A stretch of 64,000 nucleotides of DNA from Candidatus Bathyarchaeota archaeon. Lineage in GTDB: Archaea > Thermoproteota > Bathyarchaeia > Bathyarchaeales > Bathycorpusculaceae. Numbering within the stretch: the stretch's first letter is position 1; each line of letters begins with the position of its first letter. Positions 24,998 to 33,225 of this stretch are shown here, in pieces. The notes below the pieces were generated by a model, which made no database searches, had not been told where the DNA came from, and saw only the letters and a list, made by a program, of their open reading frames with translations. The position numbers and the translations under genes were made by a program. The stretch covers positions 774,288 through 838,287 of the forward strand of contig JAOZID010000010.1 in assembly GCA_026014465.1 (NCBI GenBank). Reading direction: 5' to 3'.

Positions 24998-26215
24998 ATG
25001 AACAAACTTTTGAAACAGCTAACCGAATCCTTGACGCTTAAAAAAAGAAGCGGCTACGCTTTCCCCAATCAAGCTACGGTGTATGAAACGCCGCAAGTGC
25101 CCTTATCAGAGGTCATGTCGCTGTATGAGCGTGACCCAACCTGCAAGGCAAGCGTGGATTTGCTGGCGGCTTCCGCGGTAGGCGCAGGATTTTACACTAC
25201 CGTGAAAGAAACATACGAGAAGGCCAAGGAAGCAAAACGTGCAATTGACGAATTTAATGAAGCCGTCAACTTGGATGCATTGCTTTGCGATATGGCGCGC
25301 GCGTTGATTGCTTGTGGGAACGATTTTTGGCTTAAGTTGACTCCTGAGCAGCTTTTGGATTTGCGCAGGTTGCCCGTGGATGCGGTAGAGCGCATTGAAC
25401 AAAGTTACCTAAGCGAGCAAGTTAACGTTTTGAAGATTCCCTACAAGGTGGAGGGCTACAAGCTTAGGCAAAGCTACGGCGGCGAAACCCTCTCAGAGCA
25501 AGCCGTGGTTCACTGGAAAATCAATTGCCTAAACTTTTCAGGCTACGGAACAGGTGTCTTGCAGGTTCTGCTCCACTCGCTGGTTTTGCAGTCAGACAAA
25601 CGCCCCGCCTTTGCATGGATGAAAGCCAAAATCGAACGCATCATGCCCAAAATTTTCGAGAAATACGCTGGACCCGACGTTTTAGCACTGCTTGAACGCG
25701 CAGACGAAAACACAATTCGCAGCTTTGAGAAAGTCATTAAGAACCGCGGCGAAGAAGGCGCTTGGCTGTTTTATAACGGCAAAGGCACCATCCAACCAAT
25801 AACCCTTGACCCGCGCGCCCGCTTCGAATACTACGTGGACCATTTGATTAACCAGTTCTATCTGGGGTGTGAGACGCCCCTGCCAAGGCTGTTTAGCACA
25901 CCTGGATTCACAGAAGCCTCAGCCAAAGCGGCGTTGGAGCTGCAAAACATGCTCATACACCCCGTGCAACGCTACATCAAACGGCAAATAGAACGCGAAC
26001 TCTTCAGCACCGTACTTCGCCAAAAAGGATTAGACCCGCAAAAGGCACAGGCGCGGCTGCATTGGGGTTCTCCGCAAACCCAAGAAGTCAACCTATCTGA
26101 CCTGCTCAAAGCTGCTGAGTTGGGGTTTGTAAGAAAGGATGAGTTTCGTAAAAACGCCGCAAAGTTTGGCTGGGAACTCTGGCAAGAACCACAGCAGACA
26201 GGGGAAAAACCATGA
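24998..26215 (+). CDS. Portal protein
   Basis: 405 residues. Features fit the HK97/SPP1-type portal: N-terminal MSLYERDPTCKASVDLLAA, a GNDFWLKL strand, VVHWKINCLNFSGYGTGVLQ, a long central helix (FAWMKAKIERIMPKIFEKY) and the C-terminal LINQFYLGCETPLPRLF. It forms the dodecameric DNA gate at the capsid vertex. The downstream gene overlaps its stop by 4 bases. Confidence 0.82.
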   Translation: MNKLLKQLTESLTLKKRSGYAFPNQATVYETPQVPLSEVMSLYERDPTCKASVDLLAASAVGAGFYTTVKETYEKAKEAKRAIDEFNEAVNLDALLCDMARALIACGNDFWLKLTPEQLLDLRRLPVDAVERIEQSYLSEQVNVLKIPYKVEGYKLRQSYGGETLSEQAVVHWKINCLNFSGYGTGVLQVLLHSLVLQSDKRPAFAWMKAKIERIMPKIFEKYAGPDVLALLERADENTIRSFEKVIKNRGEEGAWLFYNGKGTIQPITLDPRARFEYYVDHLINQFYLGCETPLPRLFSTPGFTEASAKAALELQNMLIHPVQRYIKRQIERELFSTVLRQKGLDPQKAQARLHWGSPQTQEVNLSDLLKAAELGFVRKDEFRKNAAKFGWELWQEPQQTGEKP

Positions 26216-26442
26216 ACGCGGTTGAATACGGCAGATACGAAGAAGCGTACAGGGCAATTCACAGTGCTCTAAGCGGAATTGCATGTGCGCCCCCTGGAAA
26301 GAAAATAACTAAGTGGGAGTTCACGTGGAACGCGGATGATTTGGTGGAGGCACTGCGGGCATACGGTGGGGAGGAGTTGTTGTTTACGTTGACGTTTGCG
26401 TGGAGTGCCACGGGGAATTTGCAGGAGATAGCGCGCAGTTAG
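26212..26442 (+). CDS. Hypothetical viral protein
   Basis: 76 residues, overlapping the portal stop codon (ATGA). The sequence includes PGKKITKWEFTWNADDLVEALRAYGGEELLFTLTFAW, which suggests a small alpha/beta domain. I recognise no family. Its coupling to portal suggests a head or packaging role. Confidence 0.55.
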   Translation: MNAVEYGRYEEAYRAIHSALSGIACAPPGKKITKWEFTWNADDLVEALRAYGGEELLFTLTFAWSATGNLQEIARS

Positions 26443-26464
26443 AGGATGTTTGGAGGATGCAGGG

Positions 26465-27646
26465 TTGACGGGGGCTTGGTCGTATAATGCAGAAACAAAT
26501 ACGGTGTCGGTTGTGGGTGGAATCAGCGGTTTTTTGGATGCGTACAATGCGGATGTTGCTGGAGGCTGGGGTAAAATCCACAAACAGGGAGAGAACCAGT
26601 TTTTACTGGAATGCAAGCTGCAGATAGGTGATGGAAGCACGCCCACAGTTTTTGCAGATACAAACAAACAAGTGGTCTTAAGCAACGCCGTAATATCGAC
26701 AACCTCAGACACTTCAAGAAGATTCATACAAATCCTAGATGAAGCAGTCTTCACGTTAGGCGCAGTAGACAACCCCACGTTAAAAGTAACCTCAGGCGGT
26801 TGCCACATCCTAAATTTAGAAGAAACCAACTATTACTATGCAATTCATTCCAGTTCAGCGGCGCAGGTTTATTTGTATTCGTCAAGTTTTAGCGGTGCAA
26901 ACTTGGCTATGGATTCGTTGCTTTTCCTAAATGGGCAAGAGGTGCGGGTTTGGAATTGCCAGTTCAATGGCAGAAGCCACATAGCATACCTAAACAACGG
27001 TTCAGTATACAATGTTATGGCACTGTCCACTGCAACTGCATTAAGGCGTGTAGTAAACGCTGTTGTAGATAAAGTAGCAGCTTTGGGATGCTGGAGGGGA
27101 GTTTGGTTCCAAAATGAAATATCCCAGAGGATATCAAACGTTTTTTCTCGCGAATCAAATAAGGGCATAAGAGTAGAAAACATAGGCGGGTTTGATCAGT
27201 TTCTGGTTAACCCAGATTTTGACACTTACACGTTTGAGTGGGTAGGAACAAATACGGGGAAAATCTTTCGCCAGTACGAGTTTGACCTAAAAGTCACTGA
27301 CAAAAACAACGGCCCCATAGAAGATGCAGCAGTGAAACTTTGCGACCAAAACGGCGCAGAAACATTCACCACCACAACCAACCCCACAGGCAAAATCGAT
27401 ACGCAAACTGTGACCCGCGGCTACTACGACCAAGCCCACAACGACGCCTTACAAGACTACACGCCACACACGTTAACCATCACCAAACAAGGCTACCAAA
27501 CCTACACCAAAAAATTTTTCCTCGAACACAAAACCCAATGGGAAACCAAACTCTCAAGAGCACAACACATCCTACTAAACCAGGGCACCCCTACCCTAAA
27601 CCTAAAACCATCTGACCCCGAAAACATCCAAACCCTCCAACTCTAA
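26465..27646 (+). CDS. Probable receptor-binding or surface protein, beta-helix plus Ig-like domain
   Basis: About 393 residues from TTG 26465, which has GGAGG 8 bases upstream; TTG at 26450 is an alternative. The N-terminal ~270 residues show repeated short strands (for example KVTSGGCHILNLEETNYYY, AQVYLYSSSFSGANLAMDSL), like a right-handed beta-helix. The C-terminal ~110 residues (FDLKVTDKNNGPIEDAAVKL, GYQTYTKKF) resemble a carboxypeptidase-regulatory/Ig-like fold. This layout is common in tail spikes and surface adhesins. Position among head genes is unusual for a fibre. Confidence 0.55.
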   Translation: MTGAWSYNAETNTVSVVGGISGFLDAYNADVAGGWGKIHKQGENQFLLECKLQIGDGSTPTVFADTNKQVVLSNAVISTTSDTSRRFIQILDEAVFTLGAVDNPTLKVTSGGCHILNLEETNYYYAIHSSSAAQVYLYSSSFSGANLAMDSLLFLNGQEVRVWNCQFNGRSHIAYLNNGSVYNVMALSTATALRRVVNAVVDKVAALGCWRGVWFQNEISQRISNVFSRESNKGIRVENIGGFDQFLVNPDFDTYTFEWVGTNTGKIFRQYEFDLKVTDKNNGPIEDAAVKLCDQNGAETFTTTTNPTGKIDTQTVTRGYYDQAHNDALQDYTPHTLTITKQGYQTYTKKFFLEHKTQWETKLSRAQHILLNQGTPTLNLKPSDPENIQTLQL

Positions 27647-27702
27647 ATATTCCGTGGCAAAACTTAAATCGTAAACCAAAGAGAAGTAAGAAAGAACCAA
27701 GC

Positions 27703-28602
27703 ATGCCCACCAAAACTCAGACTGCAACGTACATGGGGTTTTTTCTGTGCGTCGTTTTTTTAGCAAGTTTTAGCTGTCCTAAAACCGTGGCGTGGAGTAA
27801 TGGCGGCTACAGCGTTGACCCTGCAGAGCCAGGTTATGGGACTCATGACTGGATAGCCCAGCACGCACTGGATTGGCTGCCAAACCAAGAAAAACAGTTC
27901 TTTACTGAGAATCTTGCTTGGTACCTGTATGGCACGGAGCTGCCTGATAACGCGGACGCCGCAGACGGCTTGGGGGACACTAGAAAGCATCATGTGTATT
28001 TTTTTGTGAACGGTTCACTGCAAGATGATGTAGCAGCGGTTAGAGCCCAAGAAGAGTATGTGAAGGCGCAGGAATCGTTTGAGGAGGGCAATTTTAGCGC
28101 GGCGGCTATGCATTTGGGCATGGTGGCTCATTATGTTTCAGATGTGGCAGTTTTTGGGCACGTTATGGGTGCGGCGGCGGATTGGGGTGCAGAAGAGCAT
28201 CACAGCACATACGAGAGCTACGTGCAACGCCGAACTGAAGTTTACGAAAGCGAATTCAACGCTTACCTAACATTTGACGGCAACCTAACACAGACTTCAG
28301 CATACGACGCAGCGTTGACGGCGGCTTATGCCTGCACTTTTGGCTCAGAAAACCTCTACAACTGCACCTACATGGACGCCAGCTACAACTGGAGCGACCC
28401 TGCCTACAAAAACCAAACAGGACAAGCCCTAAACCAAGCAGCCAACGCCGTAGCAGACATCATGCACACCTTCTACACCCAAACAGTCATCCCAGAATTC
28501 CCCACAACATACAGTCTGGGAGCCCTGATTTTAGCCGCATCCATTTTGGCGTTTACAACAAAGAAAATGCACTCAAAAAAACACATAGCCACTAAACCAT
28601 AA
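27703..28602 (+). CDS. Secreted, membrane-anchored zinc-dependent phospholipase C-like protein
   Basis: 299 residues. Signal peptide residues 1-30; predicted cleavage after Ala30 would leave Trp31 as the mature N-terminus, and zinc phospholipases C use an N-terminal Trp as a zinc ligand. Further ligands are visible in GTHDWIAQHAL, KHHVYFF, HLGMVAHYVSDVAVFGH and EEHHSTYE. The C-terminus carries IPEFPTTYS, one membrane segment and KKMHSKKH, an archaeal surface-anchor layout. It has its own promoter-like gap and may be a cargo gene. Substrate in an ether-lipid archaeon is uncertain; the related S1/P1 nuclease fold is an alternative. Confidence 0.75.
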   Translation: MPTKTQTATYMGFFLCVVFLASFSCPKTVAWSNGGYSVDPAEPGYGTHDWIAQHALDWLPNQEKQFFTENLAWYLYGTELPDNADAADGLGDTRKHHVYFFVNGSLQDDVAAVRAQEEYVKAQESFEEGNFSAAAMHLGMVAHYVSDVAVFGHVMGAAADWGAEEHHSTYESYVQRRTEVYESEFNAYLTFDGNLTQTSAYDAALTAAYACTFGSENLYNCTYMDASYNWSDPAYKNQTGQALNQAANAVADIMHTFYTQTVIPEFPTTYSLGALILAASILAFTTKKMHSKKHIATKP

Positions 28603-28675
28603 ACGTCAAGGTTTTTTGTAAAAACCGCAGGCAGAATGAATTCTTATCCAATAATTATAGAGTTTTGTTTTTTGT

Positions 28676-29083
28676 TTGCCAAAATTGCTTAAATTTTTTG
28701 TTGTAGCTGTTTTGGTGAGGTTAAATGAGTTGGCAAGTGTCTTGCTTTCGGATGTTCGTGATGTGGTGAATGTTGGTGTTGGGGATGTTTCTGATGTTAA
28801 GCTTGAGAAGATGATTCGGCGGGCTCAGGTTACGTTGGGGCTTGAGTTGGGCAGGGAAGTAGACGCCGCAGATTGTACGGAGGCAGAAAAAGAGTTCATA
28901 GTGCTGCTTTCGGCGGTTTATGTTGTTTGTTTTTTGACTGGGGGTTCAGCGGCGGGTTTGAATTTTAGCGTGGGAGGCCAAAATGTAAGCGTTGCGGGTC
29001 AGGCTCCGCCTTTGAGTATTTTGCAGGAGGAAATAGGAAGAATACTCTGCGCATTAAAGCAGCCAAAAGTGGGGAGCGCCTAA
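28676..29083 (+). CDS. Head-tail connector-like protein
   Basis: 135 residues from TTG 28676; an internal GTG giving VRLNELASVLL is also plausible and would remove an odd hydrophobic start. The core DVKLEKMIRRAQVTLGLEL...CTEAEKEFIVLLSAVYVVCFLTG is all-helical like gp6/gp15-type connector proteins. The position between portal region and head-closure gene supports this. Confidence 0.5.
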   Translation: MPKLLKFFVVAVLVRLNELASVLLSDVRDVVNVGVGDVSDVKLEKMIRRAQVTLGLELGREVDAADCTEAEKEFIVLLSAVYVVCFLTGGSAAGLNFSVGGQNVSVAGQAPPLSILQEEIGRILCALKQPKVGSA

Positions 29084-29085
29084 AC

Positions 29086-30168
29086 ATGACGTCGGTTCCT
29101 CAAGCCTACTACGATTTTGTTATGGATTACGCGCCGTACCTGTATGTGACTTCGGGGCAGGGTCCTGATTTGGAGTGGGGCAGGGCAGCGTTTGCAGCGG
29201 GGTTTGCAGTGGATTTTTTGTTTGAAGCATATTTTGACCCGCAGTTTGACGCTCAAGGCAGCGAGATTGAAGCCAAAATCGTAGAGCTTACCGACTGGAT
29301 TCTAACCCAACAATGCACTGACACGCATAAACTGGCATGTGGGGGCTTTAGAAGCACCGAAAACAGCACCCAATACCACAGCGCCGACGCTTGCCGCACC
29401 ATACCCGCCCTGCTAAAAGCCTACGAACTCACCAGCAACCCAACTTATTTGGGGGCGGCGGTTTTGGCTGGGAACGTTTTTCTCTACAACATGCAGCACA
29501 TGCCTAGCCAGCTAGGCGTTCACGAGAGGTATTATGGCGGGTTTGCTAGGGCGGTTACGTTGGATGAGGCGTGGCTATTGGATATGGATGTTCAGTGTCT
29601 GCATGGGCTTTTGGCGCTTAGGATGCTTGGTGTGGCTGACCCCCCAAACAAGGACAGGTACGAACAAATCGGTGTGGATGCGGCGGGGTTTTACCGTGGG
29701 GGGTTAGAGGAGTGTTATGATCATTACAGTCCAAAACCTACGGGCGATAACGATTGGCACCGAACTGACGCGGCTGAGAGTGTTGTTTGGGATGACTCTT
29801 TAGCCTACGCATTGTTTGGGCTCTACGACTACGAAGGCTACAGCAACAGCGTGCAAAAAGCCTACATGAAACTAAACAGTATAGGCGCCTCACGCCAGTA
29901 TGCCGCGTACAACCCCGCGGTTTGCTGGGCAGGCTACCTAAACCTCACCTCCAAAACCCCCGCTTGCAACTACTACGACGCGGTAACGTCAGGCATACTT
30001 GCTACGCTTAGGCGCGGGCATGATAAGTCCTGCTATCAGCACAGCCTACAAGTCATCAAATCCCATGCACAGGAGTTTATGTTCTGGGGGTTAAGCATGC
30101 AGATTATTCGCCGTTGGAGAACACGCAGGCTATGGCGACGGTTTGCTGGCTGGGGCAGCTGTTCTTGA
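29086..30168 (+). CDS. Alpha/alpha-toroid protein, probable glycosidase-like virion enzyme (C-terminus frameshifted)
   Basis: 360 residues of repeated helical hairpins rich in Trp/Tyr/His (LDEAWLLDMDVQCLHGLLAL, WDDSLAYALFGLYDY, CNYYDAVTSGILATL), as in six-hairpin glycosidases and polysaccharide lyases. The last 22 residues are an Arg/Trp-rich run that looks out of frame. In the -1 frame, from a G5 run at 30086-30090, translation continues as ADYSPLENTQAMATVCWL, a natural closing helix. So the true product probably runs into the next frame. Enzymatic residues are not identified. Confidence 0.6.
   Translation: MTSVPQAYYDFVMDYAPYLYVTSGQGPDLEWGRAAFAAGFAVDFLFEAYFDPQFDAQGSEIEAKIVELTDWILTQQCTDTHKLACGGFRSTENSTQYHSADACRTIPALLKAYELTSNPTYLGAAVLAGNVFLYNMQHMPSQLGVHERYYGGFARAVTLDEAWLLDMDVQCLHGLLALRMLGVADPPNKDRYEQIGVDAAGFYRGGLEECYDHYSPKPTGDNDWHRTDAAESVVWDDSLAYALFGLYDYEGYSNSVQKAYMKLNSIGASRQYAAYNPAVCWAGYLNLTSKTPACNYYDAVTSGILATLRRGHDKSCYQHSLQVIKSHAQEFMFWGLSMQIIRRWRTRRLWRRFAGWGSCS
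30085..30092 (+). other. Probable frameshift point joining the toroid and head-closure frames
   Basis: TGGGGGTT. Reading shifts by -1 here turn ...EFMFWG into VKHADYSPLENT and continue open to 30506. The P-site GGG can re-pair exactly after a -1 slip, but the A-site codon cannot, so this is not a canonical slippery heptamer. It may be a point indel in this genome or in the assembly. Confidence 0.5.
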
Positions 30169-30506
30169 GTTATGAAGCGCCTGTTACAAGGTTCACGCAG
30201 GTGCTAAACAGCAAAGGCGAAAACGTAACGCTGTATCCACTGAAGGCGTACAGCGAACCCGTAGTTTACGGCGAAGGCTTAGACATCAAAGCTTTGGCGG
30301 TTCCGTCTAAAGCTGAAGAAGTTCTCATAGAACCAGGCTACTACGCCAGCGACTACCTGACTTTGCACCTGTTTGCACCAGTTAGGCGCCACGATAAAAT
30401 CTGTCGAAACGGCGTGGACTATGAAGTTCTGGGCGTGCAAGAGTACACCTTCAAGGGTGAAACCGCTTACCGCAAAGTTGAATGCCGGAGGCTGCTTGGG
30501 CAATGA
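30165..30506 (+). CDS. Head-closure/neck protein domain
   Basis: If separate, it starts at TTG 30165, which overlaps the toroid stop (TTGA); an upstream TTG at 30114 and a frameshift fusion are alternatives. From VTRFTQVLNSKGENVTLYPL on, the small beta-barrel pattern with GYYASDYLTLHLFAPVRRHD and GVDYEVLGVQEYTFKG resembles head-completion/neck proteins that seal the portal. It overlaps the next gene by ATGA. Confidence 0.55.
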   Translation: MSYEAPVTRFTQVLNSKGENVTLYPLKAYSEPVVYGEGLDIKALAVPSKAEEVLIEPGYYASDYLTLHLFAPVRRHDKICRNGVDYEVLGVQEYTFKGETAYRKVECRRLLGQ

Positions 30507-31477
30507 GCGAATTTGAAGACCCCACAACCACGCTGATACGGCTGCTCAAATCCAACTTGCAGGTGGTCAAGGATGACGGCTCCATTGCTGATGTGGAGGT
30601 TAGCCGGGAATGGCAGGGCAGCGAAGCGTTCAGGGGCTGCGAGGGGCAGGTAACAATTGGGCTCTTTGATTCGCTGGACCAAAAACTAGAGCTAAGCGGC
30701 AAAACCCGAAAACGCACCTCCACACTACGGGTAAAAATTTGGACAACCGAGCAAACAGGTGCAACCGAAAACAGCAGGGTTTTGCGAAACAAAATTGTGG
30801 AGGAAGTTAACCGTGTTTTGCGGCAAAACCGCGCCCGACCCAACCAGACCCTCTACAGCTTCTACGGACTAAGCCCCACATCAGAGAGCCACAGTGCCTT
30901 TTGCGGTAGCAACGAAGCAGCCCCAGACGCGCAGGAGGAGTGGACGCAGCTTTCGGTGCAGGATTACCAGAAACTGTGGAGCAGCGATGATGACCGCTAC
31001 GAGTTAAGCAACTGCGTGGAGGGTCAGTCTGCTGCGGCTCTGTTTGGTTTTAAGTTGGAGAGTCGAGAAAAAGCCGTCAAGGCAATTGCATTGCAGTTTG
31101 AAGGTTACGGCGTGGTGCCAGCGGGCAGTGGAGTGGTTGTTAAGGCGTGGAACAGCCAGTTAGGAACGTGGGTGCAGGCGCAGTCAAGCGGGGGCGAAGA
31201 GGACCAGACCGTCAGTGTTGTGTTGTCGTTGGATTTGCCTGATTTTGTTGACGACAAAGGCTATGTGTGGCTTCTTGTCCAAACCGCGAACGTAAGCGAT
31301 GGCGAAACTCCTGCGGTTTTGAGTTGCGATTATGTGGGCTGCACGGTTACGGTTAACGGCGTAACGTACTGTGATGTGGTTGGCTACCGTGAGGTTGACC
31401 GCGTTGACGTGAAGCCCTTTGTGTTTTGTACGGAGTTCACGGTGAAATCATGGTTCTTTGAGAACATAGGAGAATAG
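30503..31477 (+). CDS. Tail-completion-like protein with C-terminal beta-sandwich
   Basis: 324 residues, started at ATG 30503 because of the ATGA overlap. The first ~110 residues (DPTTTLIRLLKSNLQV, TLRVKIWTTEQTGATE, LRNKIVEEVNRVLRQNR) resemble tail terminator or completion proteins. The remaining ~210 residues form an added beta-rich domain with KAIALQFEGYGVVPAGSG and YVWLLVQTANVSDG, like a carbohydrate-binding jelly roll. The domain addition is unusual for a neck/tail protein. Confidence 0.5.
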   Translation: MSEFEDPTTTLIRLLKSNLQVVKDDGSIADVEVSREWQGSEAFRGCEGQVTIGLFDSLDQKLELSGKTRKRTSTLRVKIWTTEQTGATENSRVLRNKIVEEVNRVLRQNRARPNQTLYSFYGLSPTSESHSAFCGSNEAAPDAQEEWTQLSVQDYQKLWSSDDDRYELSNCVEGQSAAALFGFKLESREKAVKAIALQFEGYGVVPAGSGVVVKAWNSQLGTWVQAQSSGGEEDQTVSVVLSLDLPDFVDDKGYVWLLVQTANVSDGETPAVLSCDYVGCTVTVNGVTYCDVVGYREVDRVDVKPFVFCTEFTVKSWFFENIGE

Positions 31478-31483
31478 AAGAGA

Positions 31484-32341
31484 ATGCCTGAAACATATAG
31501 TGCCCATGAAAGCCGCCTTTACTTTGTGGATGAAGCGGTTTATGGCGAAACCCCAACTGACCCGTCAATGTTTAGCGTTACAGCAGACAGCATAGAGCCA
31601 GCGGTGAACCCAAGCAACATCAAACTACGAGGAATAGGCAGCATCGATTTGCAAACCATCAAAAAAGGCCTACGCGCCCCCACCCTAAAACTTTCGTATC
31701 CGCTGCCAAGCGAATCCCCCATAAGTTTTTTGCAGTACGCGAAAAAAGAACTAGAAAAATCGCTGAGCATCCAACTGCTATACTACAAAGGAGTCTTCTC
31801 TGCCGCCACGGACATCATTTCGTTGCTGTATACGGGATGCAAATTCCAAAAGCTGCAGGTGGAATGCAGCACCGAAGACGTAGTAAAAGCCTCTGCTGAG
31901 CTTGTTGCACAAAACGTCTCGACAGGAACCGCTAAACTCTCAGGCGCCAACTACGCAGACTACGAAGGGGCAGTTCCGTTTTATGATAGCTACATCAAAA
32001 AAGGCGCCACAACACTTGAGCGTGTGACCGACTGGAAATTCAACGTTGAAAACAGCCTCAAACAAGTCTCGGTAGTTCGAGCCAGCAACGGGCACCTGCT
32101 CAAGTACCTCCCGTATAGGAGCCGCAGCCTCACAGGCGAAGTCGTTTTCGAGTTTGAAAGCAAAGAAGAATTCGACGACATCATCAACGATGAATCCTTC
32201 AGCTTAGAATTCGGGCTGGGCGCAACCAACAAAGCCACATTCACAGACTGCAAATGGGAAAACATCACCACACCCGCACGCATCGAAGAACTCATCAGCC
32301 TAAAAGCAGGCTTTGTCGCCAAAACCTTCACCATCACATAG
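31484..32341 (+). CDS. Major tail tube protein
   Basis: 285 residues. The start YSAHESRLYFVDEAVYGETP and the two-layer beta pattern ending RIEELISLKAGFVAKTFTIT fit siphovirus-type tail tube proteins. Its place immediately before a frameshifted tail chaperone gene is the conserved tail module order. A helical insert (LQYAKKELEKSLSIQLLYY) sits mid-protein. Confidence 0.7.
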   Translation: MPETYSAHESRLYFVDEAVYGETPTDPSMFSVTADSIEPAVNPSNIKLRGIGSIDLQTIKKGLRAPTLKLSYPLPSESPISFLQYAKKELEKSLSIQLLYYKGVFSAATDIISLLYTGCKFQKLQVECSTEDVVKASAELVAQNVSTGTAKLSGANYADYEGAVPFYDSYIKKGATTLERVTDWKFNVENSLKQVSVVRASNGHLLKYLPYRSRSLTGEVVFEFESKEEFDDIINDESFSLEFGLGATNKATFTDCKWENITTPARIEELISLKAGFVAKTFTIT

Positions 32342-32352
32342 GAGCCAAAAAC

Positions 32353-32826
32353 ATGCACAAACAAACCCTACAAATCGGAACCGAATACGGCAGCCAATAC
32401 GCTGGCACATACGTCTTCCAAGAAATCACCTGGGCAAAACGCAGCCGTATCATCCAAAAAAACACCAAATACCACGCGCTCACAGGTCAGGTGTTAAGCA
32501 GTGACTTCATAGCCATACAGGCGCAAACCATCTGGGCAGCCCTCAAGCAACAGCCGCCAAGTCAGCCCTTGACGTTGGATAAGCTACAAGGTGAAGAAGA
32601 CGGCATCCCCATAGCCTTAGGCGAGTTGCTGTCAAGCACGGTGAATCAGTTGTGCACGGTTAGCAGAGAAGAAAACGCTTTTTTATCCGAGCCATCCGAC
32701 GACAAAAACCCCACGATGCAGTCACAGAGTTTAGGCTCTGCAAAGAATTCGGCTGGACCCCCAAGCAGCTCGCCAAGCAGTCCGCCCGAGTCATCCAGCA
32801 ATTCACCATCATCCTCAACGAGGTAG
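32353..32826 (+). CDS. Tail assembly chaperone, short (G) form
   Basis: 157 residues from ATG 32353. The first ~120 residues are a normal helical chaperone-like domain. After Pro120 the zero frame becomes a Ser/Pro-rich run typical of out-of-frame coding, ending at the TAG at 32824. It lies between tail tube and tape-measure genes, the position of lambda gpG. The long form is made by -1 frameshifting. Confidence 0.75.
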   Translation: MHKQTLQIGTEYGSQYAGTYVFQEITWAKRSRIIQKNTKYHALTGQVLSSDFIAIQAQTIWAALKQQPPSQPLTLDKLQGEEDGIPIALGELLSSTVNQLCTVSREENAFLSEPSDDKNPTMQSQSLGSAKNSAGPPSSSPSSPPESSSNSPSSSTR

Positions 32827-32867
32827 ACCGCCAAACAAGGGAGGAAGCAAGAAAGTATGAGCGTTAA
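32353..32867 (+). CDS. Tail assembly chaperone, frameshifted (G-T) form
   Basis: Same start as the G form, then a -1 shift at 32712 gives 171 residues. The shifted tail begins HDAVTEFRLCKEFGWTPKQL and ends with REEARKYER before TAA at 32865-32867, where it overlaps the next ATG. The segment is a well-behaved amphipathic helical sequence, unlike the zero frame. By analogy with lambda gpG/gpGT, the rare long product should bind the tape measure during tail assembly. Confidence 0.75.
32706..32712 (+). promoter_or_regulatory. -1 ribosomal frameshift slippery heptamer A_AAC_CCC
   Basis: AAACCCC in the X_XXY_YYZ register: zero-frame codons AAC and CCC can slip back to AAA and CCC. It lies at exactly the point where the zero frame loses and the -1 frame gains protein-like composition. 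A run of five A precedes it. Confidence 0.75.
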
Positions 32868-33225
32868 AGTTAGCATCAAATTGGAGGGCGCTAAAGAGTT
32901 CGCGGATGCGCTAAGCCGCTTTGACCGTGAAATGCAAACTCAAGTGCAAAACAAGATGGCAACGTGGGCACAAACCGTCAAAACCGAAGCCGCCCGCTTA
33001 GTCCCAGTTCGCACAGGGTATTTGCGAAACAGCATCTACGCGCGCAGTCAAGATTGGCAGGTACAAATCGGAGCAAAAGCAGCCTACGCCGCCGCAGTCG
33101 AAAAAGGCACCAGCAACCGCCGCACCCGACCTTTCATCCAGCCCGCCGTCCAAAAAAAGCTGCCCCAGCTTGAGCGTGTTCTGCGTGAAGCCATAGAAGC
33201 AGCCAAAACGGGGGCACAACTATGA
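32857..33225 (+). CDS. HK97 gp10-like neck/tail protein
   Basis: 122 residues. The family signature is LVPVRTGYLRNSIYARS followed by AAYAAAVEKGTSNRRTRPFIQPAV. It overlaps the end of the frameshifted chaperone frame and the next gene by 4 bases. In gp10 family members this protein acts in head-tail joining. Its place after the chaperone is atypical but within the tail module. Confidence 0.75.
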   Translation: MSVKVSIKLEGAKEFADALSRFDREMQTQVQNKMATWAQTVKTEAARLVPVRTGYLRNSIYARSQDWQVQIGAKAAYAAAVEKGTSNRRTRPFIQPAVQKKLPQLERVLREAIEAAKTGAQL

